A stretch of 64,000 nucleotides of DNA. Origin: CAZFER01 sp964517495 (GTDB lineage Bacteria; Hinthialibacterota; Hinthialibacteria; Hinthialibacterales; Hinthialibacteraceae). The stretch's first letter is position 1; each line of letters starts with the position of its first letter. The DNA lies in NCBI GenBank assembly GCA_964517495.1, contig CAZFER010000025.1, forward strand, positions 1 through 64,000, in the 5' to 3' direction. Of this stretch, positions 50,252 to 59,006 are shown piece by piece. A program made the position numbers and the translations under genes. The notes under the pieces were generated by a model. That model was not told the origin of the DNA, did no database searches, and saw only the letters and a program-made list of their open reading frames with translations.

Positions 50252-51910
50252 TTACTCAGATGAGTTCTCAGTTTCTGACACACGTTCTGTGATTGTTCCT
50301 TGCAGGGAATCAAAATAGGCACGTACCTGGTATTGATATGGTATAGGGATTTTTTCCTTGGTTAGAGCATCTTCAGCCGCTTGTTTGTATTCGAAAAAGG
50401 CTTCCTGCAGCTCTTTGGATGAACTATTCTTCATCGATTCACCATCGACTGAAATTGCACCCAGGAAAGGAGCCTGGTTGAAATTACCACGGAGTTTCAT
50501 CTCCTGAAAAGCAGTTTGTGTATCAGAAAATGGGGCACGGCCACCCCGGCCGATTCCGGCTCCGCCCATTCCTCCGGAACTCATCTTATCGGTTGGTCCG
50601 GCTTTCCAGCCACCTGTTCCAGGCGCTCCTCCTGTCCCATTACCGCTGCACATTCCTGTTCCGTTGCATTGGCTGCAGCCTTGTCCATTACAAGCAGAGC
50701 AACAACCTGTCGCACCTTTAATGCATTGTGAGCATGCGCCAAATTTACCGGCCAAGGCGGATTTGGACATTTTGAGATCATTCAAAGCCTGGTTCATCAT
50801 CTGTATTTGTTCCATCAACTTTTGCAAATCCATCATCGACATTTCTGCCAATTGCATCGATTCGATGGCGTTTTTGGAATCGCCTGATTTGAGTTGAGTC
50901 GCTGCTTTTTCCAGGGCTTTCGATAGGGGTGTATTGGCGTTTAAACTTCCAGCCAATTTTTCCATTTCTGAAGCCAAGCGATTCATTTCAGATTTGTTCA
51001 GGGCTCCCATTTTTAATTTCTTCTGCAATTCTTGAAGTTTTTGAGCCCCTTTTTCATATTCGTTGGACTGCAAATCTTTCGCCAAATCACCGGTCATTTT
51101 TTGTTTCATAGGTGACGATTCATTTAATTTCGGCTGAGCGGACTTCATTGCTTCCTGCCGCTTTTCCCATTCTTCCTGCAACGAGGATAATTTGGCCAAA
51201 GCCTCACGCTTTTCGATCTTGCCTTTTGAAAGTTTGGTTTCCAGATCCTTAATTTCTTTGGCGATCTTGGTTACTTCCTGCAGTTCTTTTTCTTTGGCTC
51301 GTTTTTCAAGGGTTATCTGGCGTTTGAATAGATTTTGCAAGTCTTTTTCAACTTTGGCTTTATCCATCATCTTGGCTTGTGCGTCGCCCTGGCCGGTGAA
51401 TAGGTCCCATTGGGGGAGCACAAACACGGTGAGAATCAAGCCAAGAACAGGCACCCAAATCCAACGAAATTCGGCGGGATTTTTCCAAGGGAAGGCTCTC
51501 TTCAAATCCAAGCGATGCGTCGCTTTTAGGGCATCGTGCAATAACGCGGTATGCCATTCGTGAATGGTTTCCAGATCATCATGAAGCTCAGAAAGTTCAA
51601 GGGCGGAGGAGATTTTCTCTTTGAGATGAAGGTGTTTATCCGCCATTAAAGCGGTTTGTTCAATGTTGCCCCGTTTGCGGAAATAGAGATAAATCGAGAG
51701 AGGAATGGTCAGAGATACAATTCCACCCGCTACCAGCAACCGATTGATCTCCTGGGGAACAAACGCAAGCACGGAAACCACAATGGCTGTTAATAAAGTC
51801 ATATAAAAGAGCGCTTTAACAAAGCTGGCATAGTATAAATGAACACAAAAACGCCGATGTGCTTTTCGAACTTTCTTCTGAAGTTCCTTATACGCCTCAT
51901 AATTACTCAT
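50252..51910 (-). CDS. Large membrane protein with coiled coil and DnaJ-like Cys-rich motif
   Basis: This 552-residue protein has two N-terminal helices (ALFYMTLLTAIVVSVLAFV; LLVAGGIVSLTIPLSIYLYF) and a third near residue 155. A long helical region follows (residues 185-390, with LQNLFKRQITLEKRAKEK). A Cys-rich stretch has CSQCIKGATGCCSACNG and GCSQCNGTGMC, like the CxxCxGxG zinc repeats of DnaJ. After a Gly-rich linker the last 100 residues contain YKQAAEDALTKEKIPIPYQ. The pattern resembles DUF4175-type proteins encoded near MoxR/DUF58 genes, but none are here. AGAGGAG precedes the ATG at 51910. Confidence 0.7.
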   Translation of the reverse strand: MSNYEAYKELQKKVRKAHRRFCVHLYYASFVKALFYMTLLTAIVVSVLAFVPQEINRLLVAGGIVSLTIPLSIYLYFRKRGNIEQTALMADKHLHLKEKISSALELSELHDDLETIHEWHTALLHDALKATHRLDLKRAFPWKNPAEFRWIWVPVLGLILTVFVLPQWDLFTGQGDAQAKMMDKAKVEKDLQNLFKRQITLEKRAKEKELQEVTKIAKEIKDLETKLSKGKIEKREALAKLSSLQEEWEKRQEAMKSAQPKLNESSPMKQKMTGDLAKDLQSNEYEKGAQKLQELQKKLKMGALNKSEMNRLASEMEKLAGSLNANTPLSKALEKAATQLKSGDSKNAIESMQLAEMSMMDLQKLMEQIQMMNQALNDLKMSKSALAGKFGACSQCIKGATGCCSACNGQGCSQCNGTGMCSGNGTGGAPGTGGWKAGPTDKMSSGGMGGAGIGRGGRAPFSDTQTAFQEMKLRGNFNQAPFLGAISVDGESMKNSSSKELQEAFFEYKQAAEDALTKEKIPIPYQYQVRAYFDSLQGTITERVSETENSSE

Positions 51911-51939
51911 CACTCTCTCCTCTGGTTCAAAATTGGGGG

Positions 51940-52180
51940 GAACCTATACTTTTCGAGATTGTGCACTAATCCTTCAACCCTCCACTGCCCCTCCCAGGCT
52001 TGGGAGGGGAATGGATACCACACTCGTTTAGCGATTCTACAAAACTTCTGCAATCCCTTCCTGTTATCGGCTATCCACTTCTCCCCCAAGCCTGGAGGAG
52101 ATACAGAGGAGGTTGATCGTCAGCCCCTCCACTTATGGGTAAAACTCAGCAATCCTGGGAGAGGAATGGATGCCATTTAA
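51940..52180. repeat. MITE-like intergenic repeat, compound copy J
   Basis: A 240-bp compound of blocks CCTCCCAGGCTTGGGAGGGG, CTCCCCCAAGCCTGGAGGAG and CAATCCTGGGAGAGGAATGG, with a terminal TTACTTAT region. It lies between two minus-strand genes and is probably transcribed with them. Two repeats of the unit may have fused. Confidence 0.5.
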
Positions 52181-52216
52181 TTACTTATACGTCAAAATAG
52201 GGTAACATTTTGTTCC

Positions 52217-52831
52217 TTATTCGACAACATTCAGGGTTAATACATATTTTTCCGGTTGTTCTTCATCGGATGGTAGTTCGATTTCATAGGTGAATGACGC
52301 TTTAAAAAATCGCACCGCCCCGCGAAAATCCATGACTCTGAATCGTTTTGATTTCGCTGGTATTCGCCATTCTCCTTCTTTTTCAGCGATCTTTTTTTCG
52401 ACACCATCCTCTTCAGTTAATACGAACGAACGGCGAGTTAGTGTCATGTTTTGATTAATTAATTCATCCCTGCGCACAATTTCATAAAAGAAAACCACAA
52501 TTTTTGAAGATAAATCTTCAGGGAGTTGCTGCAAACGGGCCATGGGAATATTGATGTTGTTCGCCCCTTTTTTAATAAGTTTTGGTTCCTCTTCTTTGAA
52601 GAGACACCCCTGTTCAAAGAGTTCACCTTGAAAGCGGCTCAATTCTTTACCGTTAAGGCCTTCTTTGAGCATATCCCTCATTTCGTTTAAATCCATTGCA
52701 AATAAATAGAAGTTGAAGGCTATTTTGGGTTCTTCAACGCCGGTTTCTTCTTGGGCATAACCATTCAAACCACCAAATAAAAAGACAAAGACCATAACAT
52801 AAAGCATAAATTGGATGTAATTTGATTTCAT
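52217..52831 (-). CDS. Exported protein of unknown function
   Basis: This 204-residue protein has a signal peptide (FMLYVMVFVFLFGGLNGYAQ) and a mature part without cysteines outside one (EQGCLFKEE). It is predicted beta-rich, with IRRDEL-like helical insertions and a C-terminal SFTYEIELPSDEEQPEKYVL. I do not recognise the family. It is followed downstream by the large Cys-rich membrane protein gene on the same strand, with a repeat between, so a shared operon is possible but not shown. Confidence 0.65.
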   Translation of the reverse strand: MKSNYIQFMLYVMVFVFLFGGLNGYAQEETGVEEPKIAFNFYLFAMDLNEMRDMLKEGLNGKELSRFQGELFEQGCLFKEEEPKLIKKGANNINIPMARLQQLPEDLSSKIVVFFYEIVRRDELINQNMTLTRRSFVLTEEDGVEKKIAEKEGEWRIPAKSKRFRVMDFRGAVRFFKASFTYEIELPSDEEQPEKYVLTLNVVE

Positions 52832-52928
52832 TCTCTTTTCCTCCCGGTTGGATTGCGCCTTAAATCATCAGCTCAAACTATTATACACACTTTTTTTCCA
52901 CTATTCTATTAAAACGAGTGAAAAGTGA

Positions 52929-53999
52929 ATGGATTCAGAAAGATTTATTGCGATAAAACAAAAGCAAGGAATTAACGAAAAAGAGATGAAAAATCATGAT
53001 TTACGTGAACTTGGTGAATTTGGCCTCATCAAGCGTATTGCGGCCATCCTAGGCCCTTCTTCATCTGCGGTGCAGGTAGGGATTGGTGATGACGCGGCTA
53101 CTATTGCCCCCTGTTCTGAACCGTTGATTGTGACCACCGATACAATGATTGAAGATGTTCATTTTCGGTTGGAATGGTCTTCACCTGAGGATATAGCTCA
53201 TAAGGCATTGGCTTCCAACTTAAGCGATCTGGCTGCCAAAGGTGCACAGCCGGCGTTTTATCTTGTCACCCTGGGTCTACCCCATGATGCTCAACTTGAT
53301 TGGGTTGAGTCATTTTATAAGGCTTTGGTTTTGTATCAATCATCATGGGGAATAGAAGCGGTTGGAGGTGATACAGTCCGATCCCCTGTCCATATGATTA
53401 CCATCGCAGCTTGGGGTTATCAACGATCCTCAACGCCTATCACACTCACCCAATCAAAACCCGGTGATTATATCGTAGTTACTGGTACTCCAGGCGATGC
53501 CGCTGCTGGGTTGGAATTGCTGCAACAATCAGAAAATGTTAATGCCTCTGATGACGCCACATCATTCCTGGTTGATCGGTTTCTGCGACCTATGCCTCGT
53601 ATAGCAGAGGGATTAAAGCTGGCCACCAGCACTCAATTAACAGGCATGACTGATTTGAGTGATGGGCTTGCGCGCGATCTCCTCAAACTTTGTGAAGCGA
53701 GTGGTGTGGGAGCCACTGTTGATGCATTGGCACTGCCACAATCCATAGCGTTGAATAAATATGCCCAAGAAAGGTCTCCTCAATATGCCTGGCGGGGAGG
53801 AGAAGATTATGAACTTCTATTTACTTTGCCACCGAAACAATATGAGTTAATTACAGAAAAGTGGGATTCCAAGTTAGCAAAGCTTACCCGAATAGGAGAA
53901 ATAACTCCCCAGGAAAAAGGAATTCAAGTTCTGAATTTTGAAGGTGATACGAATGTTGGATTTGACCATTTTTATTATCGGGTCAACCCAAATCCCTAA
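52929..53999 (+). CDS. thiL: Thiamine-monophosphate kinase
   Basis: This 356-residue enzyme phosphorylates thiamine monophosphate to thiamine pyrophosphate with ATP. The family N-terminus RELGEFGLIKRIAAIL is at about residue 26. The metal and nucleotide motifs GIGDDAATI, VTTDTMIEDVHF, ASNLSDLAAKGAQP and GGDTVRSP follow, then GMTDLSDGLARDLLKL and GGEDYELLFTLP. The first 19 residues are extra; the ATG at 52986 (MKNHDLREL) gives a normal-length protein and is an equal candidate. No other thi gene is near and no TPP riboswitch was recognised. Confidence 0.95.
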   Translation: MDSERFIAIKQKQGINEKEMKNHDLRELGEFGLIKRIAAILGPSSSAVQVGIGDDAATIAPCSEPLIVTTDTMIEDVHFRLEWSSPEDIAHKALASNLSDLAAKGAQPAFYLVTLGLPHDAQLDWVESFYKALVLYQSSWGIEAVGGDTVRSPVHMITIAAWGYQRSSTPITLTQSKPGDYIVVTGTPGDAAAGLELLQQSENVNASDDATSFLVDRFLRPMPRIAEGLKLATSTQLTGMTDLSDGLARDLLKLCEASGVGATVDALALPQSIALNKYAQERSPQYAWRGGEDYELLFTLPPKQYELITEKWDSKLAKLTRIGEITPQEKGIQVLNFEGDTNVGFDHFYYRVNPNP

Positions 54000-54067
54000 T
54001 CCGGCGTAGATGGAGCCGAGCAAGAATTTACTTGGTCAAAATAGGGATTCCTCAGGTAGACTAACCC

Positions 54068-54566
54068 TCACCCATCTTCCAGCAAATGCAGAAATTCCCC
54101 TACTCTAGAATCCGTAGGCTTCAATACCTTAAGTTCTTCCGATTCAGCGGCATCGCAGAGTCGGGTATCGTCGCATACGAAATGTATAGACTGGAGCCGT
54201 GGTCGGCATAGGCATCAATGGCAGCAGAAAGCTGCATCGCATCCCCAGCCTTTAGGGGATGCCTTTCCATCAGTGCAAGGGAGCGGTACATCATTATGTC
54301 GTCGATCTCGATGAAGCTAACAGAGGAAAGGCATTCCTGAAGAAACTTCTTTATACTAGTGTAGATGCTTCACTTTTGGAAAACACCCCTTCGCGGACTC
54401 TCCTGTGGATTGAGGAGCCAACTTCAGCTATGGTGTGCCTCGCTGTGTATAGCTGGGAGCCACGCTTCTGCTCGAACAAGTAAAGTTAGTCTATGAAATC
54501 AGAGCCATCCTCCATGTTATACTTCTTAGACATCGCGGAAGAATCGAGATAGAATTTAAGGCCCAT
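54068..54566 (-). pseudogene. PIN-domain toxin pseudogene (several frameshifts)
   Basis: Across shifting frames the sequence reads MGLKFYLDSSAMSKKY, LYTARHTIAEVGSSIHRRV, SFIEIDDIMMYRSLALMER, LKAGDAMQLSAAIDAYA and FVCDDTRLCDAAESEELKV. It ends FLHLLEDG at a TGA at 54070. This is a VapC-like PIN nuclease with the acidic catalytic residues. At least three frame changes and in-frame stops inactivate it. The ATG overlaps the stop of the small gene at 54566 by one base, as in intact pairs. The 54000-54067 remainder shows nothing. Confidence 0.7.
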
Positions 54567-54784
54567 CAATACCGCGCCTCACGACGATCTTCTATCACAG
54601 CTTCAGAGAGCCTGGTACCAACAGGTTTCCCCGCTGTCATGGACTTTATCTCCTCGATGGACATATCCTTGTAAGGGCTTAGCATGGACATGCAGTAATC
54701 GATGCCTTCCTGCGTGAGAGAAGAATACTTCACTTTCCTCTCAGCTCTTGCTTCGTGCCTATCCTTTAGTTTGCTTATAGCCAT
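54566..54784 (-). CDS. Small antitoxin-like protein
   Basis: The 72 residues MAISKLKDRHEARAERKVKY...VIEDRREARY are basic at both ends and contain SLTQEGIDYCMSMLSPYKD and KPVGTRLSEAVIEDRR. I do not recognise a family. It is likely the antitoxin of the VapC-like pseudogene directly downstream (1-base overlap TGATG) and is now an orphan. AAGGA lies about 10 bases before the ATG. Confidence 0.6.
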   Translation of the reverse strand: MAISKLKDRHEARAERKVKYSSLTQEGIDYCMSMLSPYKDMSIEEIKSMTAGKPVGTRLSEAVIEDRREARY

Positions 54785-55040
54785 GCGTCATTCATCCTTT
54801 TGCGGTTCTAATCCTTTTTTACTCCTGCAGCAGTTCTGTGGTAGCTTGTCTCAATTATACTCGAATCTGCAACATTTGCCTAATCCATCAAACATGAATG
54901 CAGCCCGGCTGAAAGCCGACTTTTAAGGTGACCTGTTCCAGCCGAGGATATCGGGATTAATCGTCCCCTGGCCACCCAGCACATATATCTTTAGTACACT
55001 TCTAATTTAACATGGATTAACAAAACTTCTGTGTAAAAGA

Positions 55041-56123
55041 TCAGTTTTTTATGGGTAACAAAGAAGAACGGAGCACGATGCGTGATTTTATGGTCTTCGA
55101 TTTTGCCTTTTTCCCTTTGATTAATTGATGCAATAGTTTTACGGCTTCTATCCCCTCCTCTTCCAAGGGTTGATGAACGGTTGTCAAGCCAATGGTTTGA
55201 GAAAAGGGGAGATCATCAAAACCGGTAACAGAAACCATATCTCCCAAATTCGCGCTTACATTTTTCAATAGACTGTATACATGTATAGCGATTTGATCAT
55301 TCAAACTCATCAAAACGGTGGGTTCGTATTCACATAAAATATTCTCCAATTCAGCCACCATCTGATTAAAAGGTTTATTTTCGCTCAAACTGACAACTTC
55401 AACCAATTCAGCCTTATTTTTTCCGGTGGCAGCGGCTTCTTTAATGCCTTCGATACGGGCATCGGTGGTGGTGCTGGTAATATCCTCACAACGTACTATC
55501 AAAATTCGGCGGTGGCCTAATTTTAAAACTTCTTCAGTCAGTTCCATCATCACTTTTTTATTATTTGTTTGTACCAGGGGCACATTATCAAGCCCAGGGA
55601 TGTCACGGTCCACCAGCACCACCGGGATTTCGGCCTCTTTAAACATGTTAAACCATTGCAGATTGCATAAAGTATCCTGAACACGCTCCAAGGGGGCAGC
55701 GATCACACCGGCTGCCTGGCGGGCGATTAAACGTTCAGCGAACGTTTCAACTTTTAGCGGATCATCGTCTGTACTGCATAAAAACATATCATAACCCAGG
55801 TTATGAATATGCTCTTCCATACTATGCAAAATAATGGGAAAGATTCCTTTCCCCGTCCCCGGAACCAAAACACCAATCGCACGGGTATTATGAGGTGGCC
55901 GGGTTACATAGGTGCCTTTTCCTTGCAACCGTTTTAGATACCCCTCTTGCACCAATTCCTGCAAGGCACGAATTACGGTCATTTTACTCGCGCCAAAACG
56001 TTGAATCAGGGCCGTTTCTGAGGGTAATTGATGTCCTTCTTTGAGGTCTCCCTGTTCAATGTCCACTCGAATTGATTCTTTGATTTGAACATACTTCGGA
56101 AGGCGGTCAAAAAGTTCACTCAT
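55041..56123 (-). CDS. GntR-type regulator with LacI-like sensor domain
   Basis: The 360 residues combine an N-terminal GntR winged helix with a periplasmic-binding-protein-like sensor domain. The first is YVQIKESIRVDIEQGDLKEG with LPSETALIQRFGASKMTVIR; the second begins TRAIGVLVPGTGKGIFPIIL. This is the AraR-type layout, where sugars relieve repression. VSVTGFDDLPFSQTIGLTTV is the conserved C-terminal LacI motif. The inducer and targets are not shown; neighbours include a class II aldolase gene 2 kb away, which might fit a sugar regulon. No operator was identified. Confidence 0.9.
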   Translation of the reverse strand: MSELFDRLPKYVQIKESIRVDIEQGDLKEGHQLPSETALIQRFGASKMTVIRALQELVQEGYLKRLQGKGTYVTRPPHNTRAIGVLVPGTGKGIFPIILHSMEEHIHNLGYDMFLCSTDDDPLKVETFAERLIARQAAGVIAAPLERVQDTLCNLQWFNMFKEAEIPVVLVDRDIPGLDNVPLVQTNNKKVMMELTEEVLKLGHRRILIVRCEDITSTTTDARIEGIKEAAATGKNKAELVEVVSLSENKPFNQMVAELENILCEYEPTVLMSLNDQIAIHVYSLLKNVSANLGDMVSVTGFDDLPFSQTIGLTTVHQPLEEEGIEAVKLLHQLIKGKKAKSKTIKSRIVLRSSLLPIKN

Positions 56124-56319
56124 TAAAGTTTACCTATTAAATACAATTAGAAATATTATCATCAAAAATAATTAAAACAAAAAAAGTAGTGTTTAGAAAT
56201 GGTTGCTGCGCTTGTTTTTTGAAAATTTCTTGAAAAAGATTCATTTTGAATGCATTTTACTCATTTTAATCTGAGAGATTGAATAATTGAAGGTGGTTTC
56301 AAAGTTCATTTTAGTGGTT

Positions 56320-56404
56320 GCCGAACCACAACATAGGGAAAAACATAGGTTCGCTCCCACAATATGTAGGGGTTGACCTGCGTGTCAACTCGATTTTGAG
56401 ACAA
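56320..56404. repeat. Family 2 double-hairpin repeat (opposite orientation)
   Basis: It reads GCCGAACCACAACATAGGG, then CATAGGTTCGC, then GGGGTTGACCTGCGTGTCAAC and GATTTTGAGACAA, the reverse of the copy at 47089. The second palindrome is nearly intact, the first is degraded. It ends just beside the stop of the phosphatidyltransferase gene and may serve as its terminator. The rest of 56124-56319 shows no gene. Confidence 0.6.
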
Positions 56405-56405
56405 A

Positions 56406-57014
56406 TTATTGGGGAGTATAACTTTCATTTTTCAAAATCACGGGAATTAAGGCGGCCAAATAATCAAAAGCCGAATAAAGGGTTGCCAGGCACGCAACAC
56501 TCATTAAGAGGTTTGCGAGTAAATGCAACCATTCCTGGATTACGGAGATGTGAAGAGCAAGGATTCGTAATAGCAGGATGATGATTATCACCGACGCTTG
56601 TGAAATGGCTTTGAGTTTTCCACTCCAACGCGCCGCCAGAACGATTCCCTTGTACGCACAAACAGTGCGAAGGGTGGAAATAATGGAATCGCGATAGAGA
56701 ACAGGCAACACAAGGAAAAGAGAGACTTGATCCACAACCGCCATGCTCAGGAAGATGGTATCCCGGTAAATACTGTCTGCCATGGGATCAAGTATTTTAC
56801 CCAAGTCAGTGACTTGCCCATGTTTGCGTGCCATATAACCATCAAAAAGATCGGTTAATTCAGAGATTATGACGATAAATAGCAACCAATACCGGGCTCC
56901 CGGAATTTGCATATCATAAACAAAAAGGACCGCCATCAATGGGCTGAGAAAAAGGCGGATCGAGGTTAATAGATTGGGGAAGTTTGAGTGTTTTTTTAAC
57001 AATTCAAGATACAT
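56406..57014 (-). CDS. CDP-alcohol phosphatidyltransferase, paralogue 1
   Basis: This 202-residue membrane enzyme has the complete CDP-alcohol signature DLFDGYMARKHGQVTDLG with LDPMAD (DG-AR-G-D-D pattern) and about five helices. It would join a CDP-activated lipid to an alcohol. It starts 11 bases inside the end of the neighbouring paralogue. The segment after the motif (SIYRDTIFLSMAVVDQVSL) is less like PgsA than its neighbour, so it may use a different alcohol, such as inositol phosphate or a polyol. Confidence 0.85.
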   Translation of the reverse strand: MYLELLKKHSNFPNLLTSIRLFLSPLMAVLFVYDMQIPGARYWLLFIVIISELTDLFDGYMARKHGQVTDLGKILDPMADSIYRDTIFLSMAVVDQVSLFLVLPVLYRDSIISTLRTVCAYKGIVLAARWSGKLKAISQASVIIIILLLRILALHISVIQEWLHLLANLLMSVACLATLYSAFDYLAALIPVILKNESYTPQ

Positions 57015-57615
57015 GGTTGGAGTTTTTCTCCCGCATGACTCCCGATACCGGTGAGTGTTTTGAAGCCTTATAGCCGTAATGAATTAAAGCTAAAATCGTA
57101 ACCACCGCCGTTAAATATTCCAAAGGTGTAATCGGTAAATCAATGGGCTTGAATACGATAATGCACACCGTAAGGAACTGCAACGCCGTGGCGGCTTTCC
57201 CCAGAGAAGAAGGATTTACATCGACTTTATGGAAAACCACCGCAAACATAAACCAGCCGACACTAACGAGAATATCCTTGGCAACCACTGCAATGGCCAG
57301 CCAGTCATGAATAAGGCCAAAAACCGCTAAAAGCACAAAAGTGGCGGTTACAAATAATTTATCGGCCAGTGGATCAAGAATACTCCCCAAGGGAGTTATT
57401 TCGCCTCGAATACGGGCTAAATAACCATCAAAAAAATCACTGACCACAATGAGGATAAGCGTAATCCTAGCCGCCCATAACATAAACTCGATTCCCGTCA
57501 GCCAGTAATATAAGAAAAGAAAAAAGCAGGGGGCCATCAATAACCGTAACATTGACAATCCATTCGGCAGATTGATCATACGTAAAAATCTTCCATTCCT
57601 TTTTTTATCAAGCAT
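57004..57615 (-). CDS. pgsA: CDP-diacylglycerol-glycerol-3-phosphate phosphatidyltransferase-like
   Basis: This 203-residue PgsA-type enzyme would make phosphatidylglycerol phosphate from CDP-diacylglycerol and glycerol 3-phosphate. The signature is DFFDGYLARIRGEITPLG with SILDPLADKLF, and INLPNGLSMLRLLMAPC is the family start. An ATG at 57579 (MINLPN) fits the usual N-terminus and is an alternative. It overlaps paralogue 1 by 11 bases, so the two are translated together. gpsA, which supplies glycerol 3-phosphate, is 1.4 kb away. Confidence 0.85.
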   Translation of the reverse strand: MLDKKRNGRFLRMINLPNGLSMLRLLMAPCFFLFLYYWLTGIEFMLWAARITLILIVVSDFFDGYLARIRGEITPLGSILDPLADKLFVTATFVLLAVFGLIHDWLAIAVVAKDILVSVGWFMFAVVFHKVDVNPSSLGKAATALQFLTVCIIVFKPIDLPITPLEYLTAVVTILALIHYGYKASKHSPVSGVMREKNSNHVS

Positions 57616-57848
57616 TTAATTCACGCTAGTATAAAGTCTAATCGTTTGTATCAAAAGCAGAATGCTAAACTAATTATTAATGGCAAGGTGAATATTGAAA
57701 ACGATAACTAAAATATTAATATATACCGCATATCGTTTGAGTTGAAACCCCTTGTCTTTCAGGGAAGCCGTAACAGCTTGATTTTATCTGAAATTAAGCC
57801 ATCCTTATCGTTTACAAGTTCAAATGAATGTGTATGCTTTGGTAAACC

Positions 57849-58214
57849 ATGCAGGAACAATCACCTATAAAAAAAATCTTCCCCACTATACGGGTATTTT
57901 GCTCGTTTATTACCATCCTGATTATGATATGGCTGGCGAGCCATCTTTTTATTCGAAGCTGTGGTGGACCCTTTCCCCAAAGAACGAGAGGTCCATTGGC
58001 CAAACAAGAGTTTTATGAATTGGGTATTTTGCCGGAATGGGAGCGAATGCTTATGCCCAGAGACGCCACCACTAATAAGACCTATACAGAAATGATGATT
58101 GAGGGGAAAAATTTACCCCCCTTGGAATATGATTATCCCGATTTCAGCCAGGCGACACCTCAGATTCCATCTGCAACCACGGTTCCTTCCGCCACACCTT
58201 CTGGCGGATCATAA
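57849..58214 (+). CDS. Small single-span membrane protein, Pro-rich tail
   Basis: The 121 residues start MQEQSPIKKIFPTIRVFC and carry one membrane helix (ITILIMIWLASHLFI). The outer part contains LGILPEWERMLMPRDATTN and a Pro/Thr/Ser-rich end. No family is recognised. The ribosome site is weak (TTTGG). It is followed by the aldolase gene on the same strand after 63 bases. The preceding gap 57616-57848 is AT-rich and shows nothing else. Confidence 0.55.
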   Translation: MQEQSPIKKIFPTIRVFCSFITILIMIWLASHLFIRSCGGPFPQRTRGPLAKQEFYELGILPEWERMLMPRDATTNKTYTEMMIEGKNLPPLEYDYPDFSQATPQIPSATTVPSATPSGGS

Positions 58215-58277
58215 TGGATTGACAGGTGGATCATTTTTAATAAACTCACTTTTAGATCATCTTTAGGAAAAAAGACC

Positions 58278-59003
58278 ATGACCAACATCTTTGAAGCGAA
58301 AAACCAAATTGTTGAAATTGGCCGCCGAATGTGGACCAAAGAATGGGTGGCCGCCAACGATGGAAATATATCGTGTAAAATTTCAGAGGATGAAATTGTT
58401 TGTACACCAACTGGCGTCAGCAAAGGATTCCTTGAAATATCGGACCTGATTGTGGTGGATGGCGAGGGGCGCAAACGTTCAGGTGGCCCTTTAAATCCAT
58501 CCTCTGAAATCAAAATGCACCTGTTTGTCTATAAAAAAAGGCCGGATGTACAAGCCGTATGCCATGCTCATCCCCCTACCGCGACTGGATTTGCGGTTGC
58601 CGGATTGTCATTGGACCAATGTGTGTTACCCGAGGTGGTAGCTTTAATGGGGCAGATTCCTCTTTCTCCCTATGGCCTACCCTCAACAGAAGAAATTCCT
58701 CAGGCAATTGAGCCTTATTTAGCCAATCATAGCGCCGTTCTGCTAGCCAATCATGGGGCGTTGACGTGGGGTAATACCCTTACTCAGGCCTACTATCGAA
58801 TGGAAACCATGGAGCATTTTGCCAAAATTCTTCTGGTTGCTGTTCAGCTGGGGAAAGTGAACTTTTTCTCCAAAGATCAGGTGCAGGCTCTGGAAGGATT
58901 ACGCGATCGTTTTGGCCTAAAAGATCCATTTACAGGCTGTAATTTAAACCAATCTTCTTTCCCTGTGCAAACGGGCGATGTAAAAGACGTGAGAAACTAT
59001 TGA
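58278..59003 (+). CDS. Class II aldolase (fuculose-phosphate aldolase/AraD type)
   Basis: This 241-residue zinc enzyme belongs to the aldolase II family, which acts on fuculose 1-phosphate, ribulose 5-phosphate or methylthioribulose phosphate. The catalytic Glu lies in SSEIKMH, zinc ligands in CHAHPPTATG and in LLANHGALTWG, and the phosphate site in NDGNISCKI and TPTGVSKG. The exact substrate cannot be told; FucA is the closest by motif. AGGAAAAAAGACC lies before the ATG. It converges with gpsA across 3 bases. Confidence 0.88.
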   Translation: MTNIFEAKNQIVEIGRRMWTKEWVAANDGNISCKISEDEIVCTPTGVSKGFLEISDLIVVDGEGRKRSGGPLNPSSEIKMHLFVYKKRPDVQAVCHAHPPTATGFAVAGLSLDQCVLPEVVALMGQIPLSPYGLPSTEEIPQAIEPYLANHSAVLLANHGALTWGNTLTQAYYRMETMEHFAKILLVAVQLGKVNFFSKDQVQALEGLRDRFGLKDPFTGCNLNQSSFPVQTGDVKDVRNY

Positions 59004-59006
59004 ATC

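Noticed and set aside
52860..52928. TPP riboswitch before thiL
   Set aside because: The short leader shows no CUGAGA-type THI box and is too short for the aptamer.
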